Assembly: GCF_002217395.1 (NCBI RefSeq)
Contig: NZ_MUHD01000020.1
Span: 53,840-117,839 of the forward strand
Length of the DNA stretch: 64,000 nt
From: Flavobacterium plurextorum
Lineage (GTDB): Bacteria > Bacteroidota > Bacteroidia > Flavobacteriales > Flavobacteriaceae
Direction: 5' to 3'
A model generated the notes under the pieces. It was not told the origin of the DNA. It saw only the letters and a list, made by a program, of their open reading frames with translations, and made no database searches. Below are positions 26,430-35,359 of the stretch, one piece after another. A program made the position numbers and the translations under genes. How positions within the stretch are numbered: the stretch's first letter is position 1; the number at the start of each line of letters is the position of its first letter.

Positions 26430-27178
26430 TGATTGGTATTTTAAAAAGACGTTTTGGCTTACTAGGTCGTAATATTAGTTACTCATTTTCAAAAGGTTAT
26501 TTCACAGAGAAATTCAATGATGAAGTTTTTGCCGGTAACACCTATGAAAATTTTGACATTTCTGAAATTGATCATTTCAAAGGATTGATCAAGAATAACC
26601 CTGATTTAAAGGGTTTAAATGTAACAATTCCTTACAAAGAGCAAGTCATTCCCTTTTTAGACAAACTTTCAAAAAAAGCAGCTCTAATAGGCGCTGTAAA
26701 TACGATTAAATTCACTAAAAAAGGCAAACTAAAAGGATACAATACCGATTATTACGGCTTTAAAAAATCCTTAAAACCTTTATTAGAACCACATCATAAA
26801 AAAGCACTTATTCTAGGAACAGGCGGCGCATCAAAAGGCGTTGCCTTTGCTCTAGATGAACTTGATATTCCGTACATTTTTGTTTCAAGAGAAGCAAAAG
26901 AAAATATCATCGATTATAATTTAATCAATGCTACTACTTTTGATAATTTCAAAATCATTATCAATTGTACACCAGTGGGAACAAGTCCAAATATAGAAGC
27001 TTGTCCAGATCTTCCGTACGAGTTTTTTACAGACAAGCATATTGCTTATGACTTAATTTACAATCCGGCAGAAACTCAATTCTTAAAAAATGCAAAAGAA
27101 AGAGGAGCTGTAATAAAAAACGGATACGATATGCTTATTTTTCAAGCTGAAAAAGCTTGGAAAATATGGAACAAGTAA
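26429..27178 (+). CDS. aroE: Shikimate dehydrogenase
   Basis: A 249-residue NADP-dependent enzyme that reduces 3-dehydroshikimate in aromatic amino acid synthesis. It shows the substrate loop LNVTIPYK with catalytic K70, GAVNTIKF, NTDYYGF with the catalytic Asp, and the Rossmann loop LGTGGASKGV. A YDLIYNP block lies near the end. The length is slightly short but complete. The ATG overlaps the TPR gene stop by one base. Confidence 0.95.
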   Translation: MIGILKRRFGLLGRNISYSFSKGYFTEKFNDEVFAGNTYENFDISEIDHFKGLIKNNPDLKGLNVTIPYKEQVIPFLDKLSKKAALIGAVNTIKFTKKGKLKGYNTDYYGFKKSLKPLLEPHHKKALILGTGGASKGVAFALDELDIPYIFVSREAKENIIDYNLINATTFDNFKIIINCTPVGTSPNIEACPDLPYEFFTDKHIAYDLIYNPAETQFLKNAKERGAVIKNGYDMLIFQAEKAWKIWNK

Positions 27179-27244
27179 TATGCACCTAAAATAAAAATAG
27201 TAAAGTATTTTTTCATAAATTAGACTACTCATTAATAAGTAGTT

Positions 27245-28006
27245 ATGAAAAAATCGCCACTATTTTTTTTTATATGCTTTTTGATTACTTTTTCTGCAGA
27301 GGCACAGGACTCTAGTGATATCGACATAAATTCATCAAACCTTTATTCAGAAGCCCGTTATCATTACTATCTAAAAACAATTTTGCTTTTTAATGAATAT
27401 TTAGATACAGACAATGGCTCATTTAATACAACTGAACTTCGATTCTTACATCCAATTGCAAACAAAGCATGGAATTTAAGAGTCGATCTTCCGCTAGTTT
27501 CTTCAAATACTTCTTCTATCAATAAAACTGGAATTGGAGATATCGGCGTTGGTGTTAGTTATATTCCATACTTAGAACAAAAAAATGGCGGCATCGCTTT
27601 TCGTGCAAGAGTACTTTCAAATTCAGCTGCAGATCCTGCTTTAGGATCTGGAAAATGGGTATTTGCTCCAGCAGTTTTCTACGGAAAATATCTTATCCCG
27701 AATAAACTTTTATGGATCACTTCATTAGAAAATCAAAGCAGCTTTGCTGGATCCAGCAATAGAAATGACATTAATACCACCGCATTCGAAAACTACTTTA
27801 TGTTCATTATTGGCAAAAACTGGATTGCAGCCGATGCTGCTTTTAGATACAATGCCATAAACAAAGGTTTTCCGAATAATGCTTTTGTTGAGTTTGGCAG
27901 AAAAATTACCAAAAATGATATGGCGTATGTTCATCCAAGCGTTGCTTTTGGCGGTCATAAAACCTACAACTTTGGTATCGAAGTCGGGATGTTGATTTTA
28001 TTTTAA
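27245..28006 (+). CDS. Exported beta-rich protein, possibly an outer-membrane barrel
   Basis: A 253-residue protein with a signal peptide (MKKSPLFFFICFLITFSAEAQ). Alternating strands such as WNLRVDLPLVSS, GIGDIGVGVSYIPY and IAFRARVLSN, and a final aromatic-ended strand (YNFGIEVGMLILF), are typical of an outer-membrane beta-barrel. It resembles the phenol-degradation MetA or transporter-like barrel families in outline. The cargo is unknown. Confidence 0.65.
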   Translation: MKKSPLFFFICFLITFSAEAQDSSDIDINSSNLYSEARYHYYLKTILLFNEYLDTDNGSFNTTELRFLHPIANKAWNLRVDLPLVSSNTSSINKTGIGDIGVGVSYIPYLEQKNGGIAFRARVLSNSAADPALGSGKWVFAPAVFYGKYLIPNKLLWITSLENQSSFAGSSNRNDINTTAFENYFMFIIGKNWIAADAAFRYNAINKGFPNNAFVEFGRKITKNDMAYVHPSVAFGGHKTYNFGIEVGMLILF

Positions 28007-28236
28007 TGTTATCGTGTCCGAAGATTATTTAACAATTAATACTTTTCTTCTTTCTAATAACAAAAGCAACACTCCTCAATAGAAATGCAAACTTTCAAGC
28101 TTTTTTCTTAAAAGAATATCTATTCTCAATTTAAATTTACTTCAAAAAAAAATCTAAAAAACAGATATCATATTTCTAAACATCTTCATTAAATAAGAAT
28201 TTCATCGTAAAATAGCGTATAAACAAACGATTTATT

Positions 28237-28266
28237 TTGTATTTAGAAACACCTTTACTATCTTTC
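28237..28266 (+). promoter_or_regulatory. Candidate promoter of the DUF349 gene
   Basis: TTG at 28237-28239, a 19-base gap, then TATCTTTC at 28259-28266, one mismatch to TAnnTTTG. The ATG is 34 bases downstream. The rest of the 28007-28299 gap shows no gene. Confidence 0.55.
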
Positions 28267-28299
28267 GCACTGTTAAAGTAAAAACCTTATACATTTAAA

Positions 28300-30291
28300 A
28301 TGTTAGAAGAAAAGAATGATAACCTGCAAGAAGCAGACGGAAAATTAGAAATCGATACTACTGATTCTACACAAAACGATACAATAGAAACACCCGTTTC
28401 TGAACCAGTATCTGAAATTTCAATTTCGAACACTGAAATTGAAGAAGAAAAAAATGTAGAAACTGAAGAGACAGATCATCAAAATGCGCTGGATGCCATC
28501 ACAAATTCTAATGCTGAAGAAAGTGAAGACGAAACGCTGAAAGAGCGTCATGATATTCCTATGAAGGATTATCACACTTTTACATTAGACGCACTTGTTG
28601 ACGAGTTAAAGAAACTGGTAAGTATAGACAAAATAATGTCTGTAAAAGACCATATTGAAGAAATAAAGAAATCATTTTTACTACAATACAATCATCTTAT
28701 AGAAGAGAAAAAAGAAGAGTTTAATGCTTCTAAAGAAGATCCAAACGAAGAGTTTGAATATCATTCTCCTTTGAAATCTAAATTTGATGAATATTATAAT
28801 GTTTTTAGAGAGAAAAGAAATGCTCATTTTAAACATTTACAAAGCAACTTAAAATCAAACTTAGAGAATCGTCTTGCGATTGTAGAAGAGCTAAAAGAGT
28901 TGATAAATCCACAGGAAAATATAAAAGACACTCTTAAGCATTTTAATGATTTAAGAGAACGATGGAAAAATGCTGGAGCGATTCCAAAAGACAAATACAA
29001 TCACGTTTGGAACAATTACCATTTTCATGTAGAAAATTTTTATGATTATCTGCATTTAGATCGTGAAGCGAGAGACTTAGACTTTAAACACAATTTAGAG
29101 CAAAAGCAAAAAATTATTGCAAGAGTTGAAGAACTTGTAAATGAAAGCGACATAAGCAAAGCATTCCGTGAATTACAAGATTTACATAGGCTTTGGAAAG
29201 AAGATATTGGTCCCGTTTCTAAGGAACACCGCGATAGTATTTGGAATAAGTTTAGCGAACTGACAAAAAAGATCCATGACAAAAGAGAGCTTTTGTTTGA
29301 AAGTCAGCGTGCAAACGAACACAATAATCTTGAAGTAAAAAAAGAAATCATTGCAAAGATCGAAGTTCTAGGAACTGAGAAAGTAAATTCACATTCGCAA
29401 TGGCTGGTACAAATTCAAAAAGTTGAAGCGCTTAGAAATGAGTTTTTCGCAGCAGGAAAAGTACCGTCAGAAGTTAATGAAGAGACTTGGGCTGCGTTCA
29501 AAACTGCCGTAAGAAACTTTAATGCATTTAAAAATTCGTTTTACAAAGACATTAAAAAAGATCAAAACGACAATTTGAATAAAAAAATGGCTCTTGTTGC
29601 TAAAGCCAAAGAATTACAGGAAAGTGTTGACTTTAATGCAACTACTCCAATCATGAAACAAATTCAAGAAGAGTGGAAACAGATTGGTCACGTTCCTAAA
29701 AAATATTCAGACAAAATCTGGAAAGAATTCAAAGATGCCTGCAATCATTATTTCGATAAACTAAAAGAACACAAATCAGAAGAAAACGGTGACGAAGTTG
29801 CTGCTTTTGACAACAAAAAAGCATATTTAGATATTCTTCGTACTTATCAATTGACAGGAGACCATAAAACTGATTTAGATGCTATTAAAAAGCATATTGA
29901 AATCTGGAAAGGTTATGGAAAAGTTCCTTTTTCAAGACGTCATATTGAAGGAAAATTTAACAAAATCCTTGATGCTCTTTTTGAAAAATTAAGCTTAAGC
30001 AAAAAAGAAACTGAAATGATTCGTTTTTCTAATCGAATTGATTCATTGAGTGACAGCAACGACACTCGTAAATTAGATAATGAAAAGATTTTCTTAATGC
30101 GTAAAATTGAAGAAGTTCAAAACGAAATTTTCCAATTAGAGAACAATATTCAATTTTTTGCGAATACTAAAAATGCTAAAAAAGAGAATTCGATTGTTCT
30201 TGAAGTTCGCAAAAATATAGCGATTCACAAAGAAAGTCTAGACGTTTGGAAAGACAAATTAAAGCAATTAAGAAACTTAGGTCAAGAATAA
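28300..30291 (+). CDS. DUF349 repeat protein
   Basis: A 663-residue cytoplasmic protein with an acidic, low-complexity N-terminus (about 1-95) followed by five or so DUF349 repeats, each with an ERWKxxGxIPKDKYNxVWxxF type core (for example HFNDLRERWKNAGAIPKDK, QIQEEWKQIGHVPKKYS). The C-terminus is a coiled coil. DUF349 proteins are widespread in Bacteroidota and Actinobacteria, and I know of no settled function for this group. It is transcribed alone and ends in a strong terminator. Confidence 0.88.
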   Translation: MLEEKNDNLQEADGKLEIDTTDSTQNDTIETPVSEPVSEISISNTEIEEEKNVETEETDHQNALDAITNSNAEESEDETLKERHDIPMKDYHTFTLDALVDELKKLVSIDKIMSVKDHIEEIKKSFLLQYNHLIEEKKEEFNASKEDPNEEFEYHSPLKSKFDEYYNVFREKRNAHFKHLQSNLKSNLENRLAIVEELKELINPQENIKDTLKHFNDLRERWKNAGAIPKDKYNHVWNNYHFHVENFYDYLHLDREARDLDFKHNLEQKQKIIARVEELVNESDISKAFRELQDLHRLWKEDIGPVSKEHRDSIWNKFSELTKKIHDKRELLFESQRANEHNNLEVKKEIIAKIEVLGTEKVNSHSQWLVQIQKVEALRNEFFAAGKVPSEVNEETWAAFKTAVRNFNAFKNSFYKDIKKDQNDNLNKKMALVAKAKELQESVDFNATTPIMKQIQEEWKQIGHVPKKYSDKIWKEFKDACNHYFDKLKEHKSEENGDEVAAFDNKKAYLDILRTYQLTGDHKTDLDAIKKHIEIWKGYGKVPFSRRHIEGKFNKILDALFEKLSLSKKETEMIRFSNRIDSLSDSNDTRKLDNEKIFLMRKIEEVQNEIFQLENNIQFFANTKNAKKENSIVLEVRKNIAIHKESLDVWKDKLKQLRNLGQE

Positions 30292-30310
30292 CGTTTTAAG
30301 TTTAAACAAT

Positions 30311-30348
30311 AAAAAAAGGTGTAATGATTTATTCGTTACACCTTTTTT
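30311..30348 (+). terminator. Intrinsic terminator after the DUF349 gene
   Basis: The stem AAAAAAAGGTGTAA / TTACACCTTTTTT has an 11-base loop. Confidence 0.9.
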
Positions 30349-30357
30349 ATGTTAAAC

Positions 30358-30505
30358 CGTTTTTTTCAACGCAAAGCATGCAAAGTTTCTATATGCAAAC
30401 TTGTTATAAACACACAAAGTTCGCAAAGCTGATTCAATACAAAGCTTTGCGAACTTTGTGTTTTTTTAACCGCAATGTAAAACAAAAATCTTAGCGTGCT
30501 TTAAG
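30358..30505. repeat. Inverted array of GCAAAG/CTTTGC words
   Basis: The words AACGCAAAGCATGCAAAG and GTTCGCAAAGCTG are followed by their complement (AAAGCTTTGCGAACTTTGTG) and a T-run. This is the same family as 2655-2790. It occupies most of the 359-base gap before the OsmC gene; the rest holds a TATATTTG -7 element at 30594-30601. Confidence 0.7.
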
Positions 30506-30650
30506 GTAAAATTCGCCCCAACCTTCATCTCATTTCAACCCGAAATTTAACATTATCATCAAACTTCGTAAAACCGTTCTAAAAAATATTGATTATATTT
30601 GATAATCAACAAATTAAGCGTACTAGTATTAATTCTAATAACGACAGAAA

Positions 30651-31070
30651 ATGAAATTTACAAGAAAAGCAAATGCCAACTGGCAAGGAACCGGTATGGA
30701 AGGAAAAGGAACTATAAGTACACAAAGCACAACGTTAGATAAAGCCCAACTCTCTTTTAAGACTAGATTTGCGGATGGCGTTGGTACAAATCCTGAAGAA
30801 TTAGTCGCTGCAGCTCATTCTGGCTGTTTTACGATGCAATTAAGTTTCTTACTTAACGAAGCAGGTTTTACTGCTGATGATCTATCTACAGAAGCGACAG
30901 TAACTTTTGAAGACGGCTCTATCACTTTAATTCATTTGGACCTAAAAGGAAAAGTTCCTGGAATTTCTTCAGAAGAGTTTGATAAAACAGCGGCAAAAGC
31001 AAAAGAAATCTGTCCGATTTCGAAACTCTTAAACACAACAATTACTCTTTCGGCAGCACTAGTAAATTAA
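30651..31070 (+). CDS. OsmC-family peroxidase
   Basis: A 139-residue protein of the OsmC group, small thiol peroxidases that reduce organic hydroperoxides. The two redox cysteines are in place: C59 in AHSGCFTM and C121 in KEICPISKLL. Length and motif order match OsmC rather than Ohr. It has a Bacteroidota -7 element at 30594-30601 and is closed by a strong bidirectional terminator shared with the gene on the other strand. Confidence 0.93.
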   Translation: MKFTRKANANWQGTGMEGKGTISTQSTTLDKAQLSFKTRFADGVGTNPEELVAAAHSGCFTMQLSFLLNEAGFTADDLSTEATVTFEDGSITLIHLDLKGKVPGISSEEFDKTAAKAKEICPISKLLNTTITLSAALVN

Positions 31071-31086
31071 GCTGAAAACAAATCAT

Positions 31087-31123
31087 AAAAAAAACCATCA
31101 GCCGCGGCTGATGGTTTTTTTTT
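31087..31123. terminator. Bidirectional terminator with a 20-bp perfect palindrome
   Basis: CCATCAGCCGCGGCTGATGG (31095-31114) is flanked by A and T runs. It separates the OsmC gene from the TPR gene on the minus strand. Confidence 0.9.
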
Positions 31124-31143
31124 ATATAACAACTATAAAACTA

Positions 31144-32415
31144 TTAGTTCATAGTAGCTTTTAGCGCTTTTGCTTCAGCAGTCATTTCTAACGCTTTGTA
31201 AACTCCTAATAATGTTTTAGCAACATCTTCGTTTTTAGGATCAAGCTCATTTGCTTTTTTAAGGTAAGGAATTACACCTTTAAAAACATTTTCTCTTTGT
31301 GCTTTCAAAACATCGTAACGCTTCATATCTTTTGCAGAAGTTCCCAATTTATTCATCTCATCGATAATTGGTCTTTCAGCTTCTAATTTTAATGCAGCAA
31401 GGTTAAGGTATGCATTAGTATAACTAGGATTGATTTCGATAGCTTTTAAATAATATTTCTCAGCATCAGCAGTATTCTTTGCATTGGCACTTAATACACC
31501 TAAATTAAAAACTAAATCAGCGTTGTTTGGTTCTTTTTCTAATGCTTCACCAACCAATTTTTTATACATATCGAAATCTTTAGTTTCTAGGTATAAGTTT
31601 GCTTCTGTCAAAATCAAAGAAGTATCTTCTGGATTTGTTTTTCTTGCATCAGAAATAGCTTTCTTAGCATCTTCAGTACGTCCTTTTTGAACTAAAATTA
31701 ATGCTAAGTTTTTATAGATTTCACCTCTTTTTGAAGGAATCGCTTCTGTTTTAGGTTTTTCGTGAGTTCCTAACTTTACAGCTAAATCTCTTTCTTTTGC
31801 GTTGTTAAAACTATCATCATTACCGCTTGCTTTATTAACTGCAGTATACATAGTTCCTTTTCCAGAATAGTTTAATTTTTTCAACTCTTCGTACATTGGA
31901 AGTGCAGTATCAAAATCTTGAGCATTTACCGCTGTAGAAGCTGCGTAATAAAGATTAATAGTATCTTTTTTATCTAACAAATATGCGTCATATAATTTCT
32001 GAGCACCTTCTTTGCTTTTATTATTTTGTGTATCAGCAATTGCAGAATTAATCAATTTTCCTTTGATTTCTACGATTGAAGCTGCCGCTTGAGTTGAATA
32101 CTTAAGTTTACCTGATGTTTTTTCAACCTCAATTAATTTTTTATAGCTTTCAGCTGCTGCAGATAAGTTTTTACTTTCTTCAACTTTTTTGTTTGCTAAA
32201 TCTAAAAGAGCATTTCCTTGTACAAAATAGTACTGAGCCTGCTCAACATCTTTAGCATTAGCGATCAAGTTTTGTGCATCTTTTAATATAGTGACTGCTC
32301 CTTGAGCATCTCCGCTTTTTAATGCCTTCTCAGCATTTTTTATTTGATCTTTTTGAGCAAAAGTAGCTACTGAAATCAGTAGTGCTGATGCAAGTATTAC
32401 ATATTTACTTTTCAT
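31144..32415 (-). CDS. Exported TPR protein downstream of gyrA
   Basis: A 423-residue protein with a signal peptide (MKSKYVILASALLISVATFAQ) and several TPR units, most clearly PNNADLVFNLGVLSANAKN and AEKYYLKAIEINPSYTNAY. The start is taken at the ATG at 32415; an in-frame TTG lies three codons upstream. It follows gyrA on the same strand with a 43-base gap, so they are probably co-transcribed, which I recall as common in Flavobacteriia. Its role is unknown, and the link to gyrase is by position only. Confidence 0.82.
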   Translation of the reverse strand: MKSKYVILASALLISVATFAQKDQIKNAEKALKSGDAQGAVTILKDAQNLIANAKDVEQAQYYFVQGNALLDLANKKVEESKNLSAAAESYKKLIEVEKTSGKLKYSTQAAASIVEIKGKLINSAIADTQNNKSKEGAQKLYDAYLLDKKDTINLYYAASTAVNAQDFDTALPMYEELKKLNYSGKGTMYTAVNKASGNDDSFNNAKERDLAVKLGTHEKPKTEAIPSKRGEIYKNLALILVQKGRTEDAKKAISDARKTNPEDTSLILTEANLYLETKDFDMYKKLVGEALEKEPNNADLVFNLGVLSANAKNTADAEKYYLKAIEINPSYTNAYLNLAALKLEAERPIIDEMNKLGTSAKDMKRYDVLKAQRENVFKGVIPYLKKANELDPKNEDVAKTLLGVYKALEMTAEAKALKATMN

Positions 32416-32458
32416 AATGTTCAATTTGAATATTTAATTTTATTTTAGTGGTTTATAA

Positions 32459-35101
32459 TTATTCTTCTGATTCTTCTTCCTCTGAATCGTCTTCGTCCTC
32501 AATTTCTTCTTCAGAGTCATCTTCATCATCATCTTCTACAACACCATCGTCTTCAAGAACTTCTAAGTCTGGCTTAACTCTTTCGATTACATTTTCAACA
32601 ACATTACCATCCTCATCTACAACAACTTCTTCAACATCATCTTTCATTACTTTTGTAACTGCAGCGATAGAATCTTTTCCTTTTAAGTTAATTAATCTCA
32701 CACCTTGAGTTGCACGTCCCATAACACGTAAATCCTCAATAGCCATTCTGATAGTTAATCCAGATTTATTGATAATCATTAAATCATCAGCATCTGTAAC
32801 GGCGTTAATCGAAATTAATTTTCCTGTTTTCTCCGTAATATTAAGAGTTTTAACTCCTTTTCCACCACGGTTAGTAATTCTGTAAACATCTTCACCATCA
32901 TCATCAACTAATTTGGTACGTTTTCCGTATCCATTTTCAGTTACAACAAGAATTTGCGAATCGTTTACATCATTTTTAGCAACGGTAACCATACCAATTA
33001 CTTCATCAGTTTCATCTTTTAAAGTAATTCCACGAACTCCAGAAGCTGTTCTTCCCATCGGACGTGTTTTTGTTTCTTCAAAACGAACTAGTTTACCTGA
33101 TTTAACTGCTAAGATAATTTGGCTTTCTCCATCAGTTAATTTCGCTTCAAGAAGCTCATCTCCTTCTTTAATTGTAATAGCAGCAACTCCATTTACACGA
33201 GGTTTAGAATATTTCTCTAGAGAAGTTTTCTTAACCTGTCCTTGCTTAGTTACCATCACAAGATTATGAGTATTGATATAATCTTTGTCTTTTAAGTCTT
33301 GTGTACAAATGAAAGCTTTTACTTTATCATCACTTTCAATGTTCACTAAATTCTGAATTGCTCTTCCTTTAGCTGTTTTACTTCCTTCTGGAATTTCGTA
33401 AACACGCATCCAGAAACATTTTCCTTTTTGCGTAAAGAACATCATATATTGGTGGTTTGTCGCAACGAACATATGCTCAAGGAAATCTTGATCTCTTGTT
33501 CCTGCACTTTTTTGTCCAACTCCACCTCTATTTTGAGTTTTGTATTCAGTAAGATTTGTACGTTTGATATAACCAGCGTGCGAAATTGTAATTACTACAT
33601 TTTCATCAGCAATTAAATCTTCGATACTTACATCTCCACCTGCATATTCAATTTGAGAACGACGAGCGTCTCCATATTTCTCACGAATTTCTTCTAATTC
33701 TTCTTTAATTAAATTCGTTCTTAAATTAACATCTGCTAACAAAGCTTTCAAATGCTCAATTAACTTCATTAACTCTTCAAACTCAGCTCTTAATTTATCT
33801 TGCTCCAGACCTGTTAACTGACGCAAACGCATCTCAACAATTGCACGAGCTTGAATATCAGACAATTTAAATCTTTCGATTAATTTATCACGAGCTTCTT
33901 CTGTATTTTTAGAACCTCTAATAATTGCAATTACTTCATCAATATTATCAGAAGCAATAATTAAACCTTCTAAAATATGAGCTCTTTCTTCTGCTTTGCG
34001 TAATTCAAACTGCGTTCTTCTAACTACTACATCATGACGGTGCTCAATAAAATAGTGAATCATATCTTTTAGATTCAACATTTGCGGGCGGCCTTTTACA
34101 AGTGCAATGTTATTTACACTGAAAGAAGATTGTAGAGAAGTATACTTATATAAGGTATTTAAAACTACGTTTGGTGTAGCATCACGTTTCAAAATATAAA
34201 CGATACGCATACCATTTCTATCAGACTCGTCACGAATATTTGCAATACCTTCGATCTTTTTCTCATTAACTAAATCAGCCGTACGTTTAATCATCTCGGC
34301 TTTGTTAACTTGATAAGGTATTTCGGTTACAATAATAGACTCTCTTCCATCAACTTCTTCAAAACCAACTTTGGCACGCATTACGATACGTCCTCTACCC
34401 GTTTTAAAAGCTTCACGAACTCCTTCATAACCATATATTACACCACCAGTTGGAAAATCTGGAGCTTTAATATGCGTCATTAATTCATCTACTTCAATAT
34501 CATTATTATCAAGGTATGCTAAAGTACCATTAATAACTTCAGTTAAATTGTGCGGCGGCATATTTGTCGCCATACCAACTGCAATACCAGTTGCTCCGTT
34601 TACTAATAAAGTAGGAACTCTTGTAGGCATTACTTTTGGCTCATATAAAGTATCGTCAAAGTTCAATTGAAAATCAACTGTTTCTTTTTCGATATCTGCC
34701 ATAATATCTTCTGAGATTTTACGCATTCTAGCCTCAGTATAACGCATTGCTGCCGGGCTGTCTCCATCTACAGATCCAAAGTTACCTTGACCGTCCACTA
34801 ATAAATAACGCATACTCCATTCTTGAGCCATACGCACCATTGCATCATATACAGAAGTATCTCCGTGCGGGTGATACTTACCCAGAACCTCTCCTACAAT
34901 TCTCGCAGACTTTTTATGGGCAGATCTTGACGTCACACCTAAATCATACATTCCGTAAAGAACTCTTCGATGTACTGGTTTCAAGCCATCTCTAACATCC
35001 GGAAGCGCTCTCGATACAATTACTGACATCGAATAATCGATGTAAGCTGATTTCATTTCATCTTCAATGTTAATAGGAATTAACTTTTCTCCTTCAGACA
35101 T
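32459..35101 (-). CDS. gyrA: DNA gyrase subunit A with an acidic C-terminal tail
   Basis: An 880-residue subunit that cuts and rejoins DNA during negative supercoiling. The active-site tyrosine is Y121 in [10 protein letters not shown]. The quinolone-determining region reads [10 protein letters not shown], with T82 and D86, the unmutated state for flavobacteria, where changes at these two sites give resistance. The C-terminal beta-pinwheel has degenerate GyrA-box-like motifs ([19 protein letters not shown]). The last 60 residues are strongly acidic (runs of D, E and S). gyrB is not in the window. The TPR gene follows. Confidence 0.97.
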   Translation of the reverse strand: MSEGEKLIPINIEDEMKSAYIDYSMSVIVSRALPDVRDGLKPVHRRVLYGMYDLGVTSRSAHKKSARIVGEVLGKYHPHGDTSVYDAMVRMAQEWSMRYLLVDGQGNFGSVDGDSPAAMRYTEARMRKISEDIMADIEKETVDFQLNFDDTLYEPKVMPTRVPTLLVNGATGIAVGMATNMPPHNLTEVINGTLAYLDNNDIEVDELMTHIKAPDFPTGGVIYGYEGVREAFKTGRGRIVMRAKVGFEEVDGRESIIVTEIPYQVNKAEMIKRTADLVNEKKIEGIANIRDESDRNGMRIVYILKRDATPNVVLNTLYKYTSLQSSFSVNNIALVKGRPQMLNLKDMIHYFIEHRHDVVVRRTQFELRKAEERAHILEGLIIASDNIDEVIAIIRGSKNTEEARDKLIERFKLSDIQARAIVEMRLRQLTGLEQDKLRAEFEELMKLIEHLKALLADVNLRTNLIKEELEEIREKYGDARRSQIEYAGGDVSIEDLIADENVVITISHAGYIKRTNLTEYKTQNRGGVGQKSAGTRDQDFLEHMFVATNHQYMMFFTQKGKCFWMRVYEIPEGSKTAKGRAIQNLVNIESDDKVKAFICTQDLKDKDYINTHNLVMVTKQGQVKKTSLEKYSKPRVNGVAAITIKEGDELLEAKLTDGESQIILAVKSGKLVRFEETKTRPMGRTASGVRGITLKDETDEVIGMVTVAKNDVNDSQILVVTENGYGKRTKLVDDDGEDVYRITNRGGKGVKTLNITEKTGKLISINAVTDADDLMIINKSGLTIRMAIEDLRVMGRATQGVRLINLKGKDSIAAVTKVMKDDVEEVVVDEDGNVVENVIERVKPDLEVLEDDGVVEDDDEDDSEEEIEDEDDSEEEESEE

Positions 35102-35310
35102 AAGTTGTTATGTTTAAATAATTATATTAGTTTCAAAGCGTGCCAAGATACGTTTTTTTGGAATTTTTTCAGCTATTTACTTACACTTATTTCAATGATT
35201 TATTAACAACTTTATTTTGCCTTTTAGTTAATAAATTAAGCGTTTTTTAACTGTTTTTTTGTTATTTTTTTTGTCAATTAGCTGACAGGAGTTCTCGATG
35301 GGTACGGTTT

Positions 35311-35341
35311 TTGTTTTTCAAACTGTAATTCACTAAATTTA
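35311..35341 (+). promoter_or_regulatory. Candidate promoter of clpC
   Basis: TTG at 35311-35313, a 20-base gap, then TAAATTTA at 35334-35341, one mismatch to TAnnTTTG. The ATG is 19 bases downstream. No CtsR-type direct repeat was seen. Confidence 0.55.
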
Positions 35342-35359
35342 CAATACCAATTATATATT

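Noticed and set aside
32448..32708. A serine-rich 86-codon plus-strand frame
   Set aside because: It is the complement of the repetitive acidic tail of GyrA, which makes runs of Ser by chance.
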